DNA of 64,000 nt from Nipponacmea schrenckii (taxonomy: Eukaryota > Mollusca > Gastropoda > Lottiidae), in the NCBI GenBank assembly GCA_030562195.1, contig CM060202.1:6200001-6264000 (forward strand), in the 5' to 3' direction. Shown in pieces: positions 22,101 through 37,100 of the stretch. Numbering within the stretch: the first letter of the stretch is position 1; every line of letters starts with the position of its first letter. The notes below the pieces were generated by a model. It was not told the DNA's origin. It worked only from the letters and a program-made list of their open reading frames with translations, and did not search any database. The position numbers and the translations under genes are program-made.

Positions 22101-25100
22101 AATTAAGCCAAATCATGTCATATACCCAAGACTTTTGGTGCTCTTAAGGCTAAGAAACCGGTGTTCAGTAGCAAAATCACAAAAATACATGAAATCTAAT
22201 ATAAATATGTTTCATCAATTATAGAATCATAATCCTCGGAACAGAGCAATAAATAAATAAATTTTGAGTTTTTCAAAAAATTAAGTAGACAGAGAAATAA
22301 TTAGTGAACCCACTGTAACGAGAGTAACCTGTTGAATAATAAGGGACATTCAGCCATAAGATATATTTTTATTCAAAGTCATAAAGAGTGACAAAATAAG
22401 TCACTAATTAACTAGACGGCAAACAAAATTTCAGGTGAAAAAAAAAATATTTATTGATATTTCATTGACATTTAGAAATACTGACTTTGAGTAACAATAA
22501 TTTCTTATTTACAAAAATTTAGATACTTCTCTCCCCAATCTTACTTTCGGACAAAAAATTGACGGTTTTAAGTTCAAGGTGTCCCTGAATTCATTTCCCT
22601 GAACCAATTTTATGATCCAAATTACCCACTCCGTTCCCCCCAAATTTTTCTTTCAATTCCTTTCTAATAATTCAAGGCTTCAAAAATGAAAAGGAATTAA
22701 AAGCTCACGCCAAATTGAAGCAATAATCTATTTTTTGACTTACGTGTTTACCTGGACTTCATGATAACTTGGTTAACTTTCACATCACCGGGCTAGATAC
22801 CATTAACGCAAATATTTTTACACTCACGCCCATTCGCAAGGAAAATTGTACCCCCCTAAGTGTCCCCATCCTCGCAACCACGCCCTACTTCGCCCATTTT
22901 CAATCAACAACCAACCACGCCTATAAACGCACATACACACAACTTTCATTCGCTGAAAATGAAAACTGAGAGTCATTTAATTCAGTTGCATTTTAAACCT
23001 GAAATAATTTACTGTACATTATAGAAAAATAGTCTGCCACAAGATTTCATATTAACAGCCCATAAGTTTATGCATGTTTTTCTTCTATGCATTAAATTAA
23101 AGTTAACTTCAAAACAATTAACATCAGATCACAATTCATGCAAAAAGTCCAACCTTTAATATGCAACTGATATGAAAGGCATTGAAGCTACCCCCAATGT
23201 GCTATTCACTTTACAACCCATAGTCTGTCATATTCATCATAGATATACTTTATAATATGAATTTCACTTTCTATTTCTATAAATTTCACAGTTTCAAGAA
23301 ATGATCTTAGTGGTAAAGATATAATTTTAAACCTGCGCTACATGTATTTATGTAATATTTAATATTAAATGTTGAAACATTCAGAATTTTCATAAAATCT
23401 TTGAATTATCTTGGCTTTCATTGTCTAAGATGTAGACTTAATTCGCATCAGTAATAAAAGATGAAATACAAACAAACAAAGTATTTTTTATTTCAAAAGG
23501 AATGTTTTGGAATATTATCAAAATATTTATTTCTGAGTGTTAAATCTTAAAAAATTGGTGTCGATAAAATTGATTTCTGATTTAGTCTTATACGATAGCA
23601 TAAACTTCTGTAACATTTTGGACAAAATTTATTTACATCTTTGTAAATCTCCAACACTATCCTTGTCAATAAGTACACATTAAAGGCCCCTTGATGTAAT
23701 GGATATAAATTATTCCAAAATAAGTTTGTTAAGCTACTATGGAAATATTGTCACAATTCTTCAAAGCCAAAATGCAAAAACAAAAAGTTTAACAGAGGTA
23801 TGTTAAGAGAGAATAGTAGAGTTAGGGGATAGCTTAAATGCTTGGAAACAATGAGTATAGCTAACTGCATTGGTGAACAGATTTAGTGCACTGGTTTTTT
23901 TCTCAAAATTTCAAAAATTTCCATTTAGTAGAAAAAAATCAAAATCTAAATTAGTTTTGTGCATCAAAATAAATCAACAACATTAGATTTATAATTGTTT
24001 TTACTCTGAAATTAAAAATACTTAATGCAACATGGGATATAGGATTTGATTTGACACCCCTCAATCTTTCTAAACTCTTCCAAACATGCACATTTAAATT
24101 TTTATGTTAAGGTATTATGCATGTTTAGAACAGTTCAATAGAAATTCAAGGGGTGTTTTTTTATTGCCTGCTACACTTTAGCCAGGTTTGTGGGGCTGAA
24201 TGAATTATTTTGGTTGGGAATTAAATGCCTAATCTTCCTGAAACTAAAATCCTTTGAAAACGGATATAGACCAAGAACTGTGTTTTCAAACCTTGAATGT
24301 AATTCTACACACGGTTTTTGAAAATACAGTCCTACTAATATTCATTTTGGGACAATAAATAGAGATTAAATTACATTTGTTTTTCAAAATATACAGCAAT
24401 ATCGTTTCAATATTTTTGTTGATGGTGTTTCAATGACTTCAATTGATCAAATGAAATTCTTGGGAATTTTAGCTCCAGTTTACAAAGTTGATATAATATA
24501 TATTAGAAGATATCACCCAGAAAGATGCTATGTAATATATGGTAAATATTTTTTTTTAAAAGAAATACTTCCTGGAGATGATGCCAAAATACATCCTGAG
24601 AGAAATACCGTTCAGTTTCTGAACAGATATATTTTTTTTGGAAGAACAGTAGCATCCAATCAAATGATAGTTTACAAAACATGACAAAGACATTTTGTTC
24701 AATGCAAGAACCAATCATGACCTGAAAAGAAACTGACACCTAGTTTGTGATAAATCTAATGTTGTTACCTACCAAGACAGTTAGCCGATGACTAAAACCC
24801 CAAATGAACAAAAAATAACAAAATGACAAACCAAAACACAAATGTTACCTGAGTGTCCAAACCAACTGTTAGTAACATCAAGAAGAATAACACAGCCCAC
24901 AATGGTGAAATGGGCAATCTGGCAATGGCTGCAGGATAAGCAACAAAAGCTAAACCAGGTCCTAAAATGAAGGAAGTTATTTTTAGTTAATGAGAACACT
25001 TAAAGGAAAGATCACATGTCTACATAACATTTAGAATTTGCTTGAAATTACTGCTCGCAAACAGTTGGTGATATTAATTGAGGACTTGAAATGTTTACAT

Positions 25101-28100
25101 AAATAAACTATCTCTTAGCTCATGTGTATTTTTTTAGATGAAACATTTAAAAAGTTTATTCCTCTGCATTATGGCATACATTTTAATTATTTTATGTTCC
25201 ACGCTAGGAATTGTGGCTAACTGGTCACATATTTTGTTCAAGTAGAGCAAAATAAATCCAAACCTTGTGTGGCAACTTCTGAAATGTCCACACCAGTTTC
25301 ATGAGCCATAAAACCAAGAACAGAGAAGATAACAAAACCAGCAAATACACTTGTACCAGAATTCATCAAGGGAACCACTATAGCATCTCTGAATGAAAAT
25401 GAAAACCATGTTGAGTAAGTTAAAACATTCTTTGTTCATCACTTGCAAAGCTATACATGTGTATTAAATGGTTGCAAAAGGAAAAGAAATGAATGGAGTT
25501 TTACATCCTTTTCTAAATCTAACATGAATAAAGTTCCAGCTAAATCATCTTCAGTTCAAAAGAGAAAGATAGCTTGCCAGGCAAGGTAATATACGCCCAC
25601 TGGCAGCATTTATTTCAAATAAAAACTTTTCAGTAAGGTTACAATAAGTGGAATGAAATATTCAACCTTCCAACCTATTTTTTTTTAGGGTCTCTAGTTT
25701 CATTAAAAACTGTCAAGAATTGTACCTAATAACTCATTAAATATTTTTCGGTATTTTTATGATTTGCAATAGGGTTCACCCTTAATAATATTTTGATATT
25801 TTTAATTCTTAATAAGGCTCATCCTTGGTTGATATTAAACAATTTCAGCGAGTTTTGTCAAAAAGGAATTTTTAGAGTGTTCACAAGCCAAAAGTTGAAA
25901 GCGTTTTTGAAAACAGGCGCAAAAACCGACTCTAAATATTTTTCGATTTATCTGATTTTCAATAGGGTTTATCCTTGTGAGAAAACAAATACTAAAACCA
26001 AGTTTCATCAAAATCCATTCAAAATTGTTCTTTCTAGAGTGTTTACGAGTTAACGCATTTTCAAAAACAAGGTCAATAACTTGTACTAAATATTTTTCGA
26101 TTTTCAATAGGGTTCATCCTTGGGAGACAAAAAATAACACAGCCAAGCTACATCAAAATCCATTAAAAATTGTTCTTTCTAGAGTGTTTACAAGCTAAAA
26201 TTGAACGCGTTTTCAAGAACAAGGGCTATAACTGACACTAAATATTTCTATTTATTTGATTTATAATAGGGTTCATCCTTGGGTAAAAACAAATACTCAA
26301 GCCAAAGTTAATCAAAATCCATTAAGAATAGTTCTTTCTAGAATGTTTACAAGCTAAAATTGAATGCGTTTTCAAGAACAAGGGCAGTAACTCATACTAA
26401 AATTTTTTTCGATTTCGCTGATTTTCAATAGGGTTCATCCTTGAGTTATAACACACTCTCACACCTAGTTTCATCGAAATCCATCAAGAATTGTGCCATG
26501 TAGAGTGTTTACGAGACAAAAATCGAACGTGTTTAAAAGAACAAGGGCACTAATTCATATTAGATATATTTTGATATTTTTAATTTTCAATTAGGCTCAT
26601 CCCTTGCGATATCCAACAATTTCGGTGAGTTTTGTCAACATTGGTCATGAATTGTACCTTCTAGATTATTTATTAGCCAAAAAGTTAAACCAGTTTTCAA
26701 ACACAAGGGCAATAACTGACACTAAATATATTTCGATTTATTTCATTTTCAAAAAGGTTCATCCTTGGGTAAAAACAAATACTCAAAGCCAAGTTTTATC
26801 AAAATCCATTAAGAATTGTTCTTTCTAGAGTGTTTACAAGCTAAAATTGAACGCATTTTCAAACACAAGGGCAATAACTGATACAAAATATTTTTCGATT
26901 TAACTGAATTTCAATAGGGTTCATCCTTAGGTGATTACAAATACTCATGTCAAGTTATGTCAAAATCGCTCAAGAATTGTGACTTGTAGAGTGTTTACAA
27001 GGCAAAAATTCAACACATTTTATAGAACAAGGGCAATAATTCCTATTAAATATATTTCGATATGTGCTATTTTCAAAAGGGTTCATTCTTGGGTGATATT
27101 AAACAATTTCAGCAAGTTTCGTCAAAATCGGTCAATAACTGTGCTTTGTAGAGTGTTTACAAGCTAAAAATTGAACGCGTTTTCAAAAACAAGGGCAATA
27201 ACTGATATTAATTTTTTTCTCGATTTGACTGGTTTCCAATAGGCTTCATCCTTGGGTGATAACAAATACTCAGGCCAAGTTTCATTAAAATTCATTAAAA
27301 ATTGTTCTCTCAAGAGTGTTTACAAGCTAAAATTGAACGCGTTTTCAAGAACAAGGGCAATAACTCATACTAAATGTTTTTCGATTTCGCTGATTTTCGA
27401 TAGGGTTTATCCTTGAGTTATAACATACTCTCACACCAAGTTTCATCAAAATCGGTCAAGAATTGCACGTTGTAGAGTGTTTACGAGCCATTCAAGAACA
27501 AGGGCACAAACTCATACTAATTTTTTTCCGATTTCGCTGATTTTCAATAGGGTTCATCCTTGCGTGATCATGAACACTCATATTAAGTTTCATCTAAATC
27601 CGTCAAGAATTACACTGTGTAGAGTGTTTACAAGCAATTGTGGACGGACGAACCGACGGACCGACGGATGTGGGTGACGACAATATACGCCCCCCATTTC
27701 ATGTGGGCGTATAAAAATAGAATATTCAACATTGACTCACCTGTATATGTTATTGTTAAATTTATTGTACGAAGCCATTGTTATTAAACCACCCCATGCC
27801 ATACCCATAGAGTAGAATATCTGAACTGCTGCATCTCCCCATACCTATAATTATTTCAACATGTTCAAATATTAAAACTTTTCATAAAACACAATGATAT
27901 CATACATGACATTTTTTATATGTGCTGTAAGATGCATTATGGATACATCATTTTTCTTTTCACTGGATAATAGAGATACTAGTTTAAATTGTATACAAAC
28001 TAATTCTCTCCAATATTCATAGTCAACACAATGATGATCAATTTTTCCAAATTGCAGATTTCTGATGGATTTCAGAAGAAAGGAAGCATTATACTAGTTT

Positions 28101-31100
28101 TACCTGAAAAGTTAAGAGTTTACTCCAATCAGGAATCAAATAAAATCTCAGACCATCCATAGCACCTGGCAGTGTAACACCCCGAACTAATAATATCAAT
28201 AATATCAAATAGGGGAATGTTGCTGTCACATATACAACCTGAAATTAACACAAATGTTACATACATCTCATATTACATATTGAACAAAGTTCTATGGTTC
28301 CTAGATACGGCAATTGGTTCTTACACCTTTCATAAATAGCAGTCACTCTATCTGCCAAATAATTATGTGCCTCCTGCCGTGGCCAGTGAGCAGATTTTTT
28401 TAAGTGACGTCATATAAGGTTAATGCCATAATTTCAACTAAATATTCCTTGAAAACCTAAAATTTTAGTGTTCCAGTCTTTTGATTGGTTTATAACTTAA
28501 ATTGATTTAAAATTTATATTCTGGATTTGATCTTATTTAAATTAAGTTATATTTTAATCATACACATTGTTTGTCTAAAGGGTTTAAACAATTCAAGTTG
28601 TGCAAACTGTTTTAAAAAGAAAATGATGTAGAATCAGTATCACATTTTAAAGTATTAGGCATGCTATGCTTACTTTTCCTGAAGATTGGACACCTCTACA
28701 AATACACAGGAATACAATGATCCAGGATAATATCAAACAACCAAACAACTCCCATCTGATACCACCAATATACTCTATACCATCAGTTATCTGGAGAACT
28801 TGTTGTCTACAAGGAAATCACATATCTCAATATTAACAAGGAATCTTGTCTATGAATAGAATTTGTACTTCACAAATTGCACATGTACATGGCTACTTAG
28901 TTTACGTAAAAGTTTCCAACAACAAATTTGAAAGATTGACACTTTTTTTACTTACTGCCAAAATTCTTGACTAGGTGTAGTCTTGGTAATATTTGTTGTT
29001 AGGTTGGAAGCAATAGAGAGAGCAGAAACATTGTAGCCACCATATTGAGATAAATTACTGAATATTGAAGAATTTGACCATACTGATGAGTTTTCAGAGC
29101 CTCTCAGAGCACAAAATTCTGTGTTCCACTCATTATCACAATTACTCCAAGGTAATGTTGTCTGCATTGATGTAAATAGGTAATACAGAGTCCAGGCAAT
29201 AATGATGTTGTAATAAATACACACTATTCCTGATATTATAACCATACCATATCCCACACCTAAAACATATATATACATTGTTTAATTCTTAAAATAGTAG
29301 GCTTCAATCATCAGTTTGTGAAAATAAAGTACAAACACAGAGACTGACATAAAACAAAATGTTCTTACAAGAAAAAATTAACTATAGAGCTTAAAATGTT
29401 ACATGATATTTGTAGTTAGCATGTGTTTAACTCTAATTCAGATATTCCAAATACATTAATATAATGCTATGTCCATATAACATATCCATAAAAATCATAA
29501 TAAATTCATAACATATAAAAATCAAAATATGTCATGATAATATTGGCAATATTTCTATCAGTCACAAATATTTTAAATACTTTCACAGACAAATACATTT
29601 TGGGAGAATCATGAAAGCATTAACCATAAAATATTTATAATATTTTAAGTACTCAAAAATCATTTCAGGATTATTTTAGTTCAAACAGTTTTAACTTGTT
29701 TCAAATGTATTAAGAATCATGTATCTTGTGGTTTTAACATTTAAAAATCCAAATATCAGTTAACTTAATAAGTTGTTTTGTAAATACCATCCTTATATGT
29801 TAGCATGTGGAAAGTTCAGTTCTTTTTTCAAGAGAATCACTAACTTAATAAGTTGTTTTGTAAATACCATCCTTATATGTTAGCATGTGGAAAGTTCAGT
29901 TCTTTTTTCAAGAGAATCACTAACTTAATAAGTTGTTTTGTAAATACCATCCTTATATGTTAGCATGTGGAAAGTTCAGTTCTATTTTCAAGAGAATCAC
30001 TATTACATTTTTTTAATGATAATTTACTACCGCAACAGCTGTGAAAAAAATCAACCTAGATTCGAGATAACAAGTTAAAAAAATACATATGAGTTCAGTG
30101 AACATTACAAAAAACTGACACCTGTTTTCGTTTTTCATCTTTACTGTCTTTTTGTAACTACCAAATTTCATAAATAAACATTTTGAAATATAATGCGCAA
30201 ATACCCTTGATGTTGTTACAGCATTTGACCGGTCATGCATTTAATTCTGTACAAATGAATTTTAATTCATTTAAACAAAATATTACATCAAAATGATCTT
30301 TGTTACTGGATCAACAAATGAAATGCTGATTTTGTCCCACTTGTGTGAACTTGATATGTCATTTTGGATACTTGTTATAGTTTAATATTGCAAATATTGC
30401 AGAAGAGAGTGAAAAATTAAGTTTATATTCACATAATATTCATAATATGTAATTTGACAAATTTGAATTGTACATTTTAATTTCTGTTATATTATCACAA
30501 CAAAATCTTTTTAAGTACATGAACCCCATTATTTCTTATAAGGAAATTGTATAAAACATGTAAATAAAATGTTTTTTTTTTAGATGGCTTAAAAAGAGAA
30601 GGTTAATCTGGTAACTTCCTCATAGAAAGTAATGCTGCTAAAATTCATATAATTTTCAAAATTCAAGGGCAATAACCCAAGTGATAATTGAAATTAATTT
30701 GATAGAACAGTTATCTATATTAGTATAATTATTTATAATCAAAGCCAATGGCATTTCTAAATGAGAAACTACGACTTTATATATATATATTACATGTATA
30801 TATCTTCCGATTAACTGATAAAGGTAGAACTATAAAACAAAGGTCATATTCTGTAAGTGGACAAACACTAATTATTTACTTAATAATGGGTTAATTACAT
30901 CATGAACTGGTCAACAACATTTAAAATCAACTGGTCTAAAGCAGTTCTTATCAAAGTCAATTTGGAACAATTTGCTCATATAATTTGGAATTGATTGTTA
31001 TACAAAGGCTCACATAAAATGGGTAACATGTATTATGACCTGTCCTTGACTCCTTGTTTACCAACCAACTGAAGTACGAAATAACCGAAATAACATAATA

Positions 31101-34100
31101 TATACAAAGTATCACTCTACGAATATTGACTTCTATTTTCATCATCCTCAGTACTATCTGGTTCATGATTTCATGAACCAAGGATGAACTTTGAGTAGTA
31201 TACTATGGTTTTAGCAGAATCTGCTTTACTCCAATAAAAGTTCTAGTTTTTTTTTCAGATAGAGATGTGTGACCTTTATTGAACACTATATGTTTGGGTA
31301 GCAGCTGTTGGCCAATAACTGTAATTAAATCAATATGGTAAAACATGTAGGTCAATATTGGCCAGAGAGAATGAAATAAAAAAAATGAGATTTATTTCCT
31401 TTAGAATCTGGCAGCCAATCCATCAATTTGATCAACCTGAATTTGTTTCCAAAATGTTACTTTAAAAAAAAGTATTGTTTACTTAGCAGTTTAAACTAGT
31501 CTTGGTATAAGCCTCAATATTTTTAGTTCTAAAACTTCAGTATATTTTTGTTAGATTTATATTGTTAGATGTATATTAATTATTAAATCTCTCACTTATA
31601 AGTAGACATTGATCAAATTTATAAAGCATCTTCAATATGCAAGATTACAGAGACAAGCTTACAGTGCCCGTCTTTATCAAATTTTATCAAATCAAAGGTA
31701 TATAAAAATGGAAACATCTGAAAATGGTAAAGCTAAAGAAATTAAACAAAATCGAACTACAATACCTTTAAACAAGGGGCTGATGCTCCAAATGGTAACT
31801 GGACTCAAACTGGCAAATTGTCCATAGGTTACTTCCATGAAGAATAGAGGCATTCCACACAATAACATAAATATAACGTAGGGGATAAGGAAAGCACCTA
31901 ATTGAGAAATAAGAAGAAAATTTTAGGAAATCAAAATTGTAAGGTTGGCATTGCAGGGCACTTCTAACAAAGAAATATCATAATATCATAGCCTCAATGT
32001 ATTTAGCATGGAACTCTAATCTTTAAAATATATTTGAAAATGGATTGCTAATACAGTAGTGCAAAGCAGCTTTGGTTTTAAAACAACAAATGCAAAGCAG
32101 CTTTGGTTTTAAAACAACAAAAAGTTGCCTAGTAAGATATGTCCACTTTAAACTATATTTTCTGTTAAAAACACAGGTTGAAATGTTTTTTAATGAAATG
32201 ACCCACAATTTTCTCATAAATATACATAATCACACCAAATTTCATTTAAATTGGATGAAAACTGTAGTCTTTATCTTATTCACAAGCCAATTTCTATATG
32301 TTCTGACTCAGTCAAGGGCAATAACTCAAAAACCATTTACTGAAAAACCATTAATATCAAAACTGTCCACCTATATAAATGATCACACCAAATTTCATTA
32401 AAATTTGATGAAAACTGTAGTCTGTATTGTGGTCACATGCCAATTTGAACGCGTTTTGAAGTCAAGGGCAATAACTCTTTTTATACACAATATCTTTAAT
32501 ATTACAGAATCCTTCTAAAATTGTGACTTCTTGAATGTTTATGATATAAAAATTGAACATATTTTTGAGAATATTGGCAATAACTAATATTGAATATCTG
32601 GATTCACCCATAACCAACAGGGTTCGGTGACAACACCTACATCAGATTTAGTCAATATACATCAAGAATTGTGCCTTCTATTAGCATTTGTTAAAAGAAT
32701 GATGGACTGAAACACATGGGTGACTGAAATATTCAAAATGTAGAAAGGACATAAGCAGCAAACAGATTGTTATTTGGGTATGTCTCCTATTTGTATATTT
32801 TCCTAAGGATTGTGATCATTCTGTTGTAAATATTTAATTCTACTCACCCCCACCACTTTTATAACAGAGGTATGGAAATCTCCAAATATTTCCCAGACCA
32901 ACAGCATAGCCAATCAGTGATAGCATAAAATCCATTTTACCCTTCCAATTGCCTCTCTGGGTATTATCAAAGTCTGTGTCATTTCCAGTAGAACTGGAAC
33001 TGATACTGAAGGATGTTGTAGAAACATCGATAGGTTTACTTGCCAGTTTCTCACATTCATCAGGACCCTGAAATTATCAACAACAAAATATAAACATAAA
33101 TAAATATTGTTATTGTAAAGATAGCTTGCCAGGTAAGATCATATACTATACAATTGCAACTTTGAATTAAATGAAAGTATTGGCAGTAAAGTTACAATCA
33201 TAAAAACCTGTCAAGTAATATGTCTTCTATAGTGTTAAACAACTCAAGCATTTTTTTAACCAATACCTGATACGATTAATAATTGTCAATAAATTCATTG
33301 TTAATTAACCACCTCTTACCGTTAATCTACCAATTAAATTAATTGACCGGTAGTGTTAGGAGTCTCATTGACTCAACATGATTGTTTGGTAATTTAATTT
33401 TTTTTTTTTAAAGTCACTGACCTATACTTGATGTCCTGCGGAGCCTATTTGCAAACGGTCATTTTCGCATGACTGCCGGTCATGACCATCATATAGAGCC
33501 AAATCAAAAACCCTGTTTTGATTACAATATGGTTCATCCTTGCACATAAATGAATAATTTCACAAAGTTTCGCATTTGACATGGACATATATTTATTTTT
33601 ATAAATTCCACTCTCTTGAAAGTAAGACTTGTACATTTTTACTGATTAGTGTCTGCATCAAAGGTTGATAATATGTTTATACAACCAGTAAAGATTGATA
33701 TACTTTGACCATTCAAAGACTATTTCTGGTTCCAGAAAGTATCATGTCAGGTTGCTCTGTCTAATAACCAGTAGCAAGAGAAAATGTGGTAATTGAACTG
33801 TTTCATGTTATAAACCAGTCAACACCTAAAAGGTTATGTGACTGTTCTAACGACATGAACTAATGACAAATGGGAAGGCATAGATCTCTAAAGATCTCTA
33901 CATAGAATTATACTATAGTCTTGATATATCATATCACTCATATTCTGGTAAATTATACACTGATTTTGTCATATCTGGATCAAATGTTTACCATTAAAAT
34001 TGTGATATGAAAGGGGCTGTCTTATTGCTCTACATGCTTATGTATATCAAGAAAAAAGTTCAAGACAGATGGTCAAAAGCTTTGTTAGATTACACAGAAG

Positions 34101-37100
34101 ACAAAAACTTACCAGAAAACAAAATTTGAAATCTTGATTTTATAAATAGACCAACTTAAATATAATGTCAAAGTTGCAATGTCATTTCCCTTCAGAGCTA
34201 CATCTGTGATTTATTATAATTTTCTAGTTACCATGGTCTACTAATAGGTAGGCCTACTAGTATACTTTGACATTAGTCATTAATCATCAAACACTAAGAC
34301 CATTCCTCTTAAAAACAAGAAAGAATCAAACAACTATATTTTACAAGGATAACAACTTAGGTTCACAAGTCCACCGTGACAGGGATCCTTTCTACCAGCT
34401 AGTCCTTGGCAAAATCTCTCGGCATTGGTCTTTCCCAGATTATCCATACCCATTTACAGCTGGGTGGACTGGAATTATGAGTGAAAATGACTTATTTCAG
34501 GTCATCAAACTTTCAAACGCCTGATCAAGATGAGAACTCATATCCAAAATTTTTAATGTATCCAAGCAAATGAAGTCATGATGTAAAGAACCAACGCTCT
34601 AACCGCTGTGCTATAGAACCCCACATAGCAAAAAGGTCAAAATATTAGCATATAAAACTAATCAAGCTTACTCTGTAATATAACTAAATGCTCAGTAACA
34701 AAGAAATACATGTCATTATTATGCTACTAGCAAAAATATAACAATACATTCATGTTTTGGTGCATTGTACAACTCTACAAGTTTGATTTTTATTTCAACA
34801 TATAATTTCTGATAAGGTTATAGGTAAGGTAATATATGTTCAACAACAGCTGTGTTTGAATAAATGCATTTGGCAGAGCAGTTTTAAGACACCATAACCA
34901 TTAAATATTCAACCTTTATTCAAACATTATATTGCTGCCAAGACTTTTCTATGGGTTTTCTTCTAGTGGATGTTGGTAAAGAACAAGGACAATAGCTCAA
35001 AATGAACAATTTTCATATTTCCTTGTTTTTTCAACAGGTTGCTTAAAAATTGTGCATACCAGTACCATCAATGGTAGCCAGAGCAACAGACATCTATTGA
35101 CAACTATGAGATACATCTCACAGTTCCACAGTGGGCATATCAAAAACAAATTTCTTAAAAAAATAGTTTATTAGAAAGAATTTGTTGTCTTTCAGATTTG
35201 ATTATACCACAGAATACTCTAGAATCGTGATGCTTATATTTCTATTTTCTAGCACCATCTAGCATGAATATTAACCTACTTTTAAAGAACAAAATAACAA
35301 TATTTGCCAGGATCGTAAAAAAATATTCTTAAAAACAACTATTTTCATTGGCTTAAAAAAGATGATCTATGGTCTTACTCATACATTTTGGACTGTATCT
35401 ATGGTAAATTCATTTTCTGTGTTTACAATCAACTCCTAGTCTCAGATTCTCAGAAGTATATCACGTCAAACTGTGATGTAGTACAAGCTAAAAGCCAGTT
35501 TTTAAATATTTTCAGTATTACAATAACAATTCTATCTATGTTTTTACTATCATATCAAGTATGGCATCAATATTTCTAGTATAATGCCAATATCAAACCT
35601 GCCCAAGATGGTGAATATTATCTTATTACACAAAAGTTTTCATAAAACATCTCACACAAACTGCAGTCAATGGGGGGTATGATTTTTTATCTTAAAAGTT
35701 ATATATATATACCTTTTCAGACTAAGCTTTTATTTTAAGACAAATAATCAATCTCAACCTTACTGTTGATGTATTTACACTTATAGATACAACAGATAAG
35801 TACAAGTACCATTTCCCTTGAGTTCTTATAATTTGATTAAATAGAAACATAGTCTGAACGGACTTCTTTCTGTCTCAGCTTTCGGATCAGAAAATCAATT
35901 TTAGTCAGTGTAGCTTTTACAGCCTACATGAACAACATTAATCACCCTAATCACGAATGGCTTAATATAGATGAAGGTCATCAATTTCTCTCCTATAGAA
36001 GCACTGACCTAAAAGTCATGTTAAGAATTACTCCAAAGTACAAGAAAATTAGTTACAAAAAATATTTTTTGAAAAAATGAAATTGAACAAAGATTAAAGA
36101 ATGGATTGGAAAATACTGCATTTTTGTTTATTAAAGAACAATTTGGTGTAATTTATTATACGGTAATGCATGGTTAATTTAGTCAGTGGAATTAAGCTCA
36201 TGGGTCAGCTTTTAGACTTGTGCTGGTATAATTTACATCAGATCAAAACACACTGAATTGTCATTAAAGGATCCAGAACTCCTGAAGTGAAGGTTTGTAT
36301 CCTACTGTCACATCACAAAATTATTATATCAATAGGTGCCAGAATTAATCATACTGCAAAACAACCGGTATTTGAAAAAAATATTGTTTTGGCTTATTCA
36401 CATCAATGAATCCTATCATATTATCAATGTTTTTAATTCCTGTACATCAAACAAATAATGCAATTTTATGGTTTAGATGTTTTGTCATCTAACAGTTTCG
36501 AATAGCATTATTAACATGCTGTGACTAATTGTCACATAAATTGTACACTAGATAAGCGACAATATAACAATATAACTCTCTGATGTCATAATAAAAATAT
36601 TGTTTATGAATTATAATAAATAAGGGTTTCTTTTAGAATTTTTAATGATTTTTTTTTTGTTTAACTGGTTTAAACTTGTAATTGGCCACAAAGCAGTTCA
36701 AGTTTTGACCACAAAGCAGTTTGAACCAGATATAAACGAGTCAAAACTAGGTTTAAAACCGGTGAGTGTAAAATACCGAATTTCCAAGATGTCTAAATTC
36801 TCCAAATTGTCAGAAAAGATAATTTCAGGATCAAAAAATTTAACGTCAAATAAAGGAAAATTTTGTTTGGTCAGATATTTATAACGAAAATTTTGTGGTC
36901 TGTGAACTGATGTCTTCCCATTACCTCCCTTGATTACCAGCCATGAGTAAGGAGATAATTCAGATTTAAACTTGAATGGTGAACGCTTGGTTCTTACAGT
37001 TCCTTTTACCAGGCAACATCTTCTTCATAATTGTTTCCTTCCAAGTCAGAAAATGTATTGATTGATAAGGAGGCACCAAAGGAAGATTTGAAACATACTT

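Noticed and set aside
24433..24684. 83-codon plus-strand ORF in SLC6 intron 9
   Set aside because: No family similarity, antisense in an intron, and composition biased by AT runs.
25793..27677. Series of plus-strand ORFs ending in 'RVFTS'
   Set aside because: The same translated phrase recurs because of the 160-bp tandem unit. Frames are broken in most units.
34590..34622. tRNA gene on the minus strand
   Set aside because: Only a tRNA-like head is present, with no acceptor stem closure, and it is followed by a SINE body.
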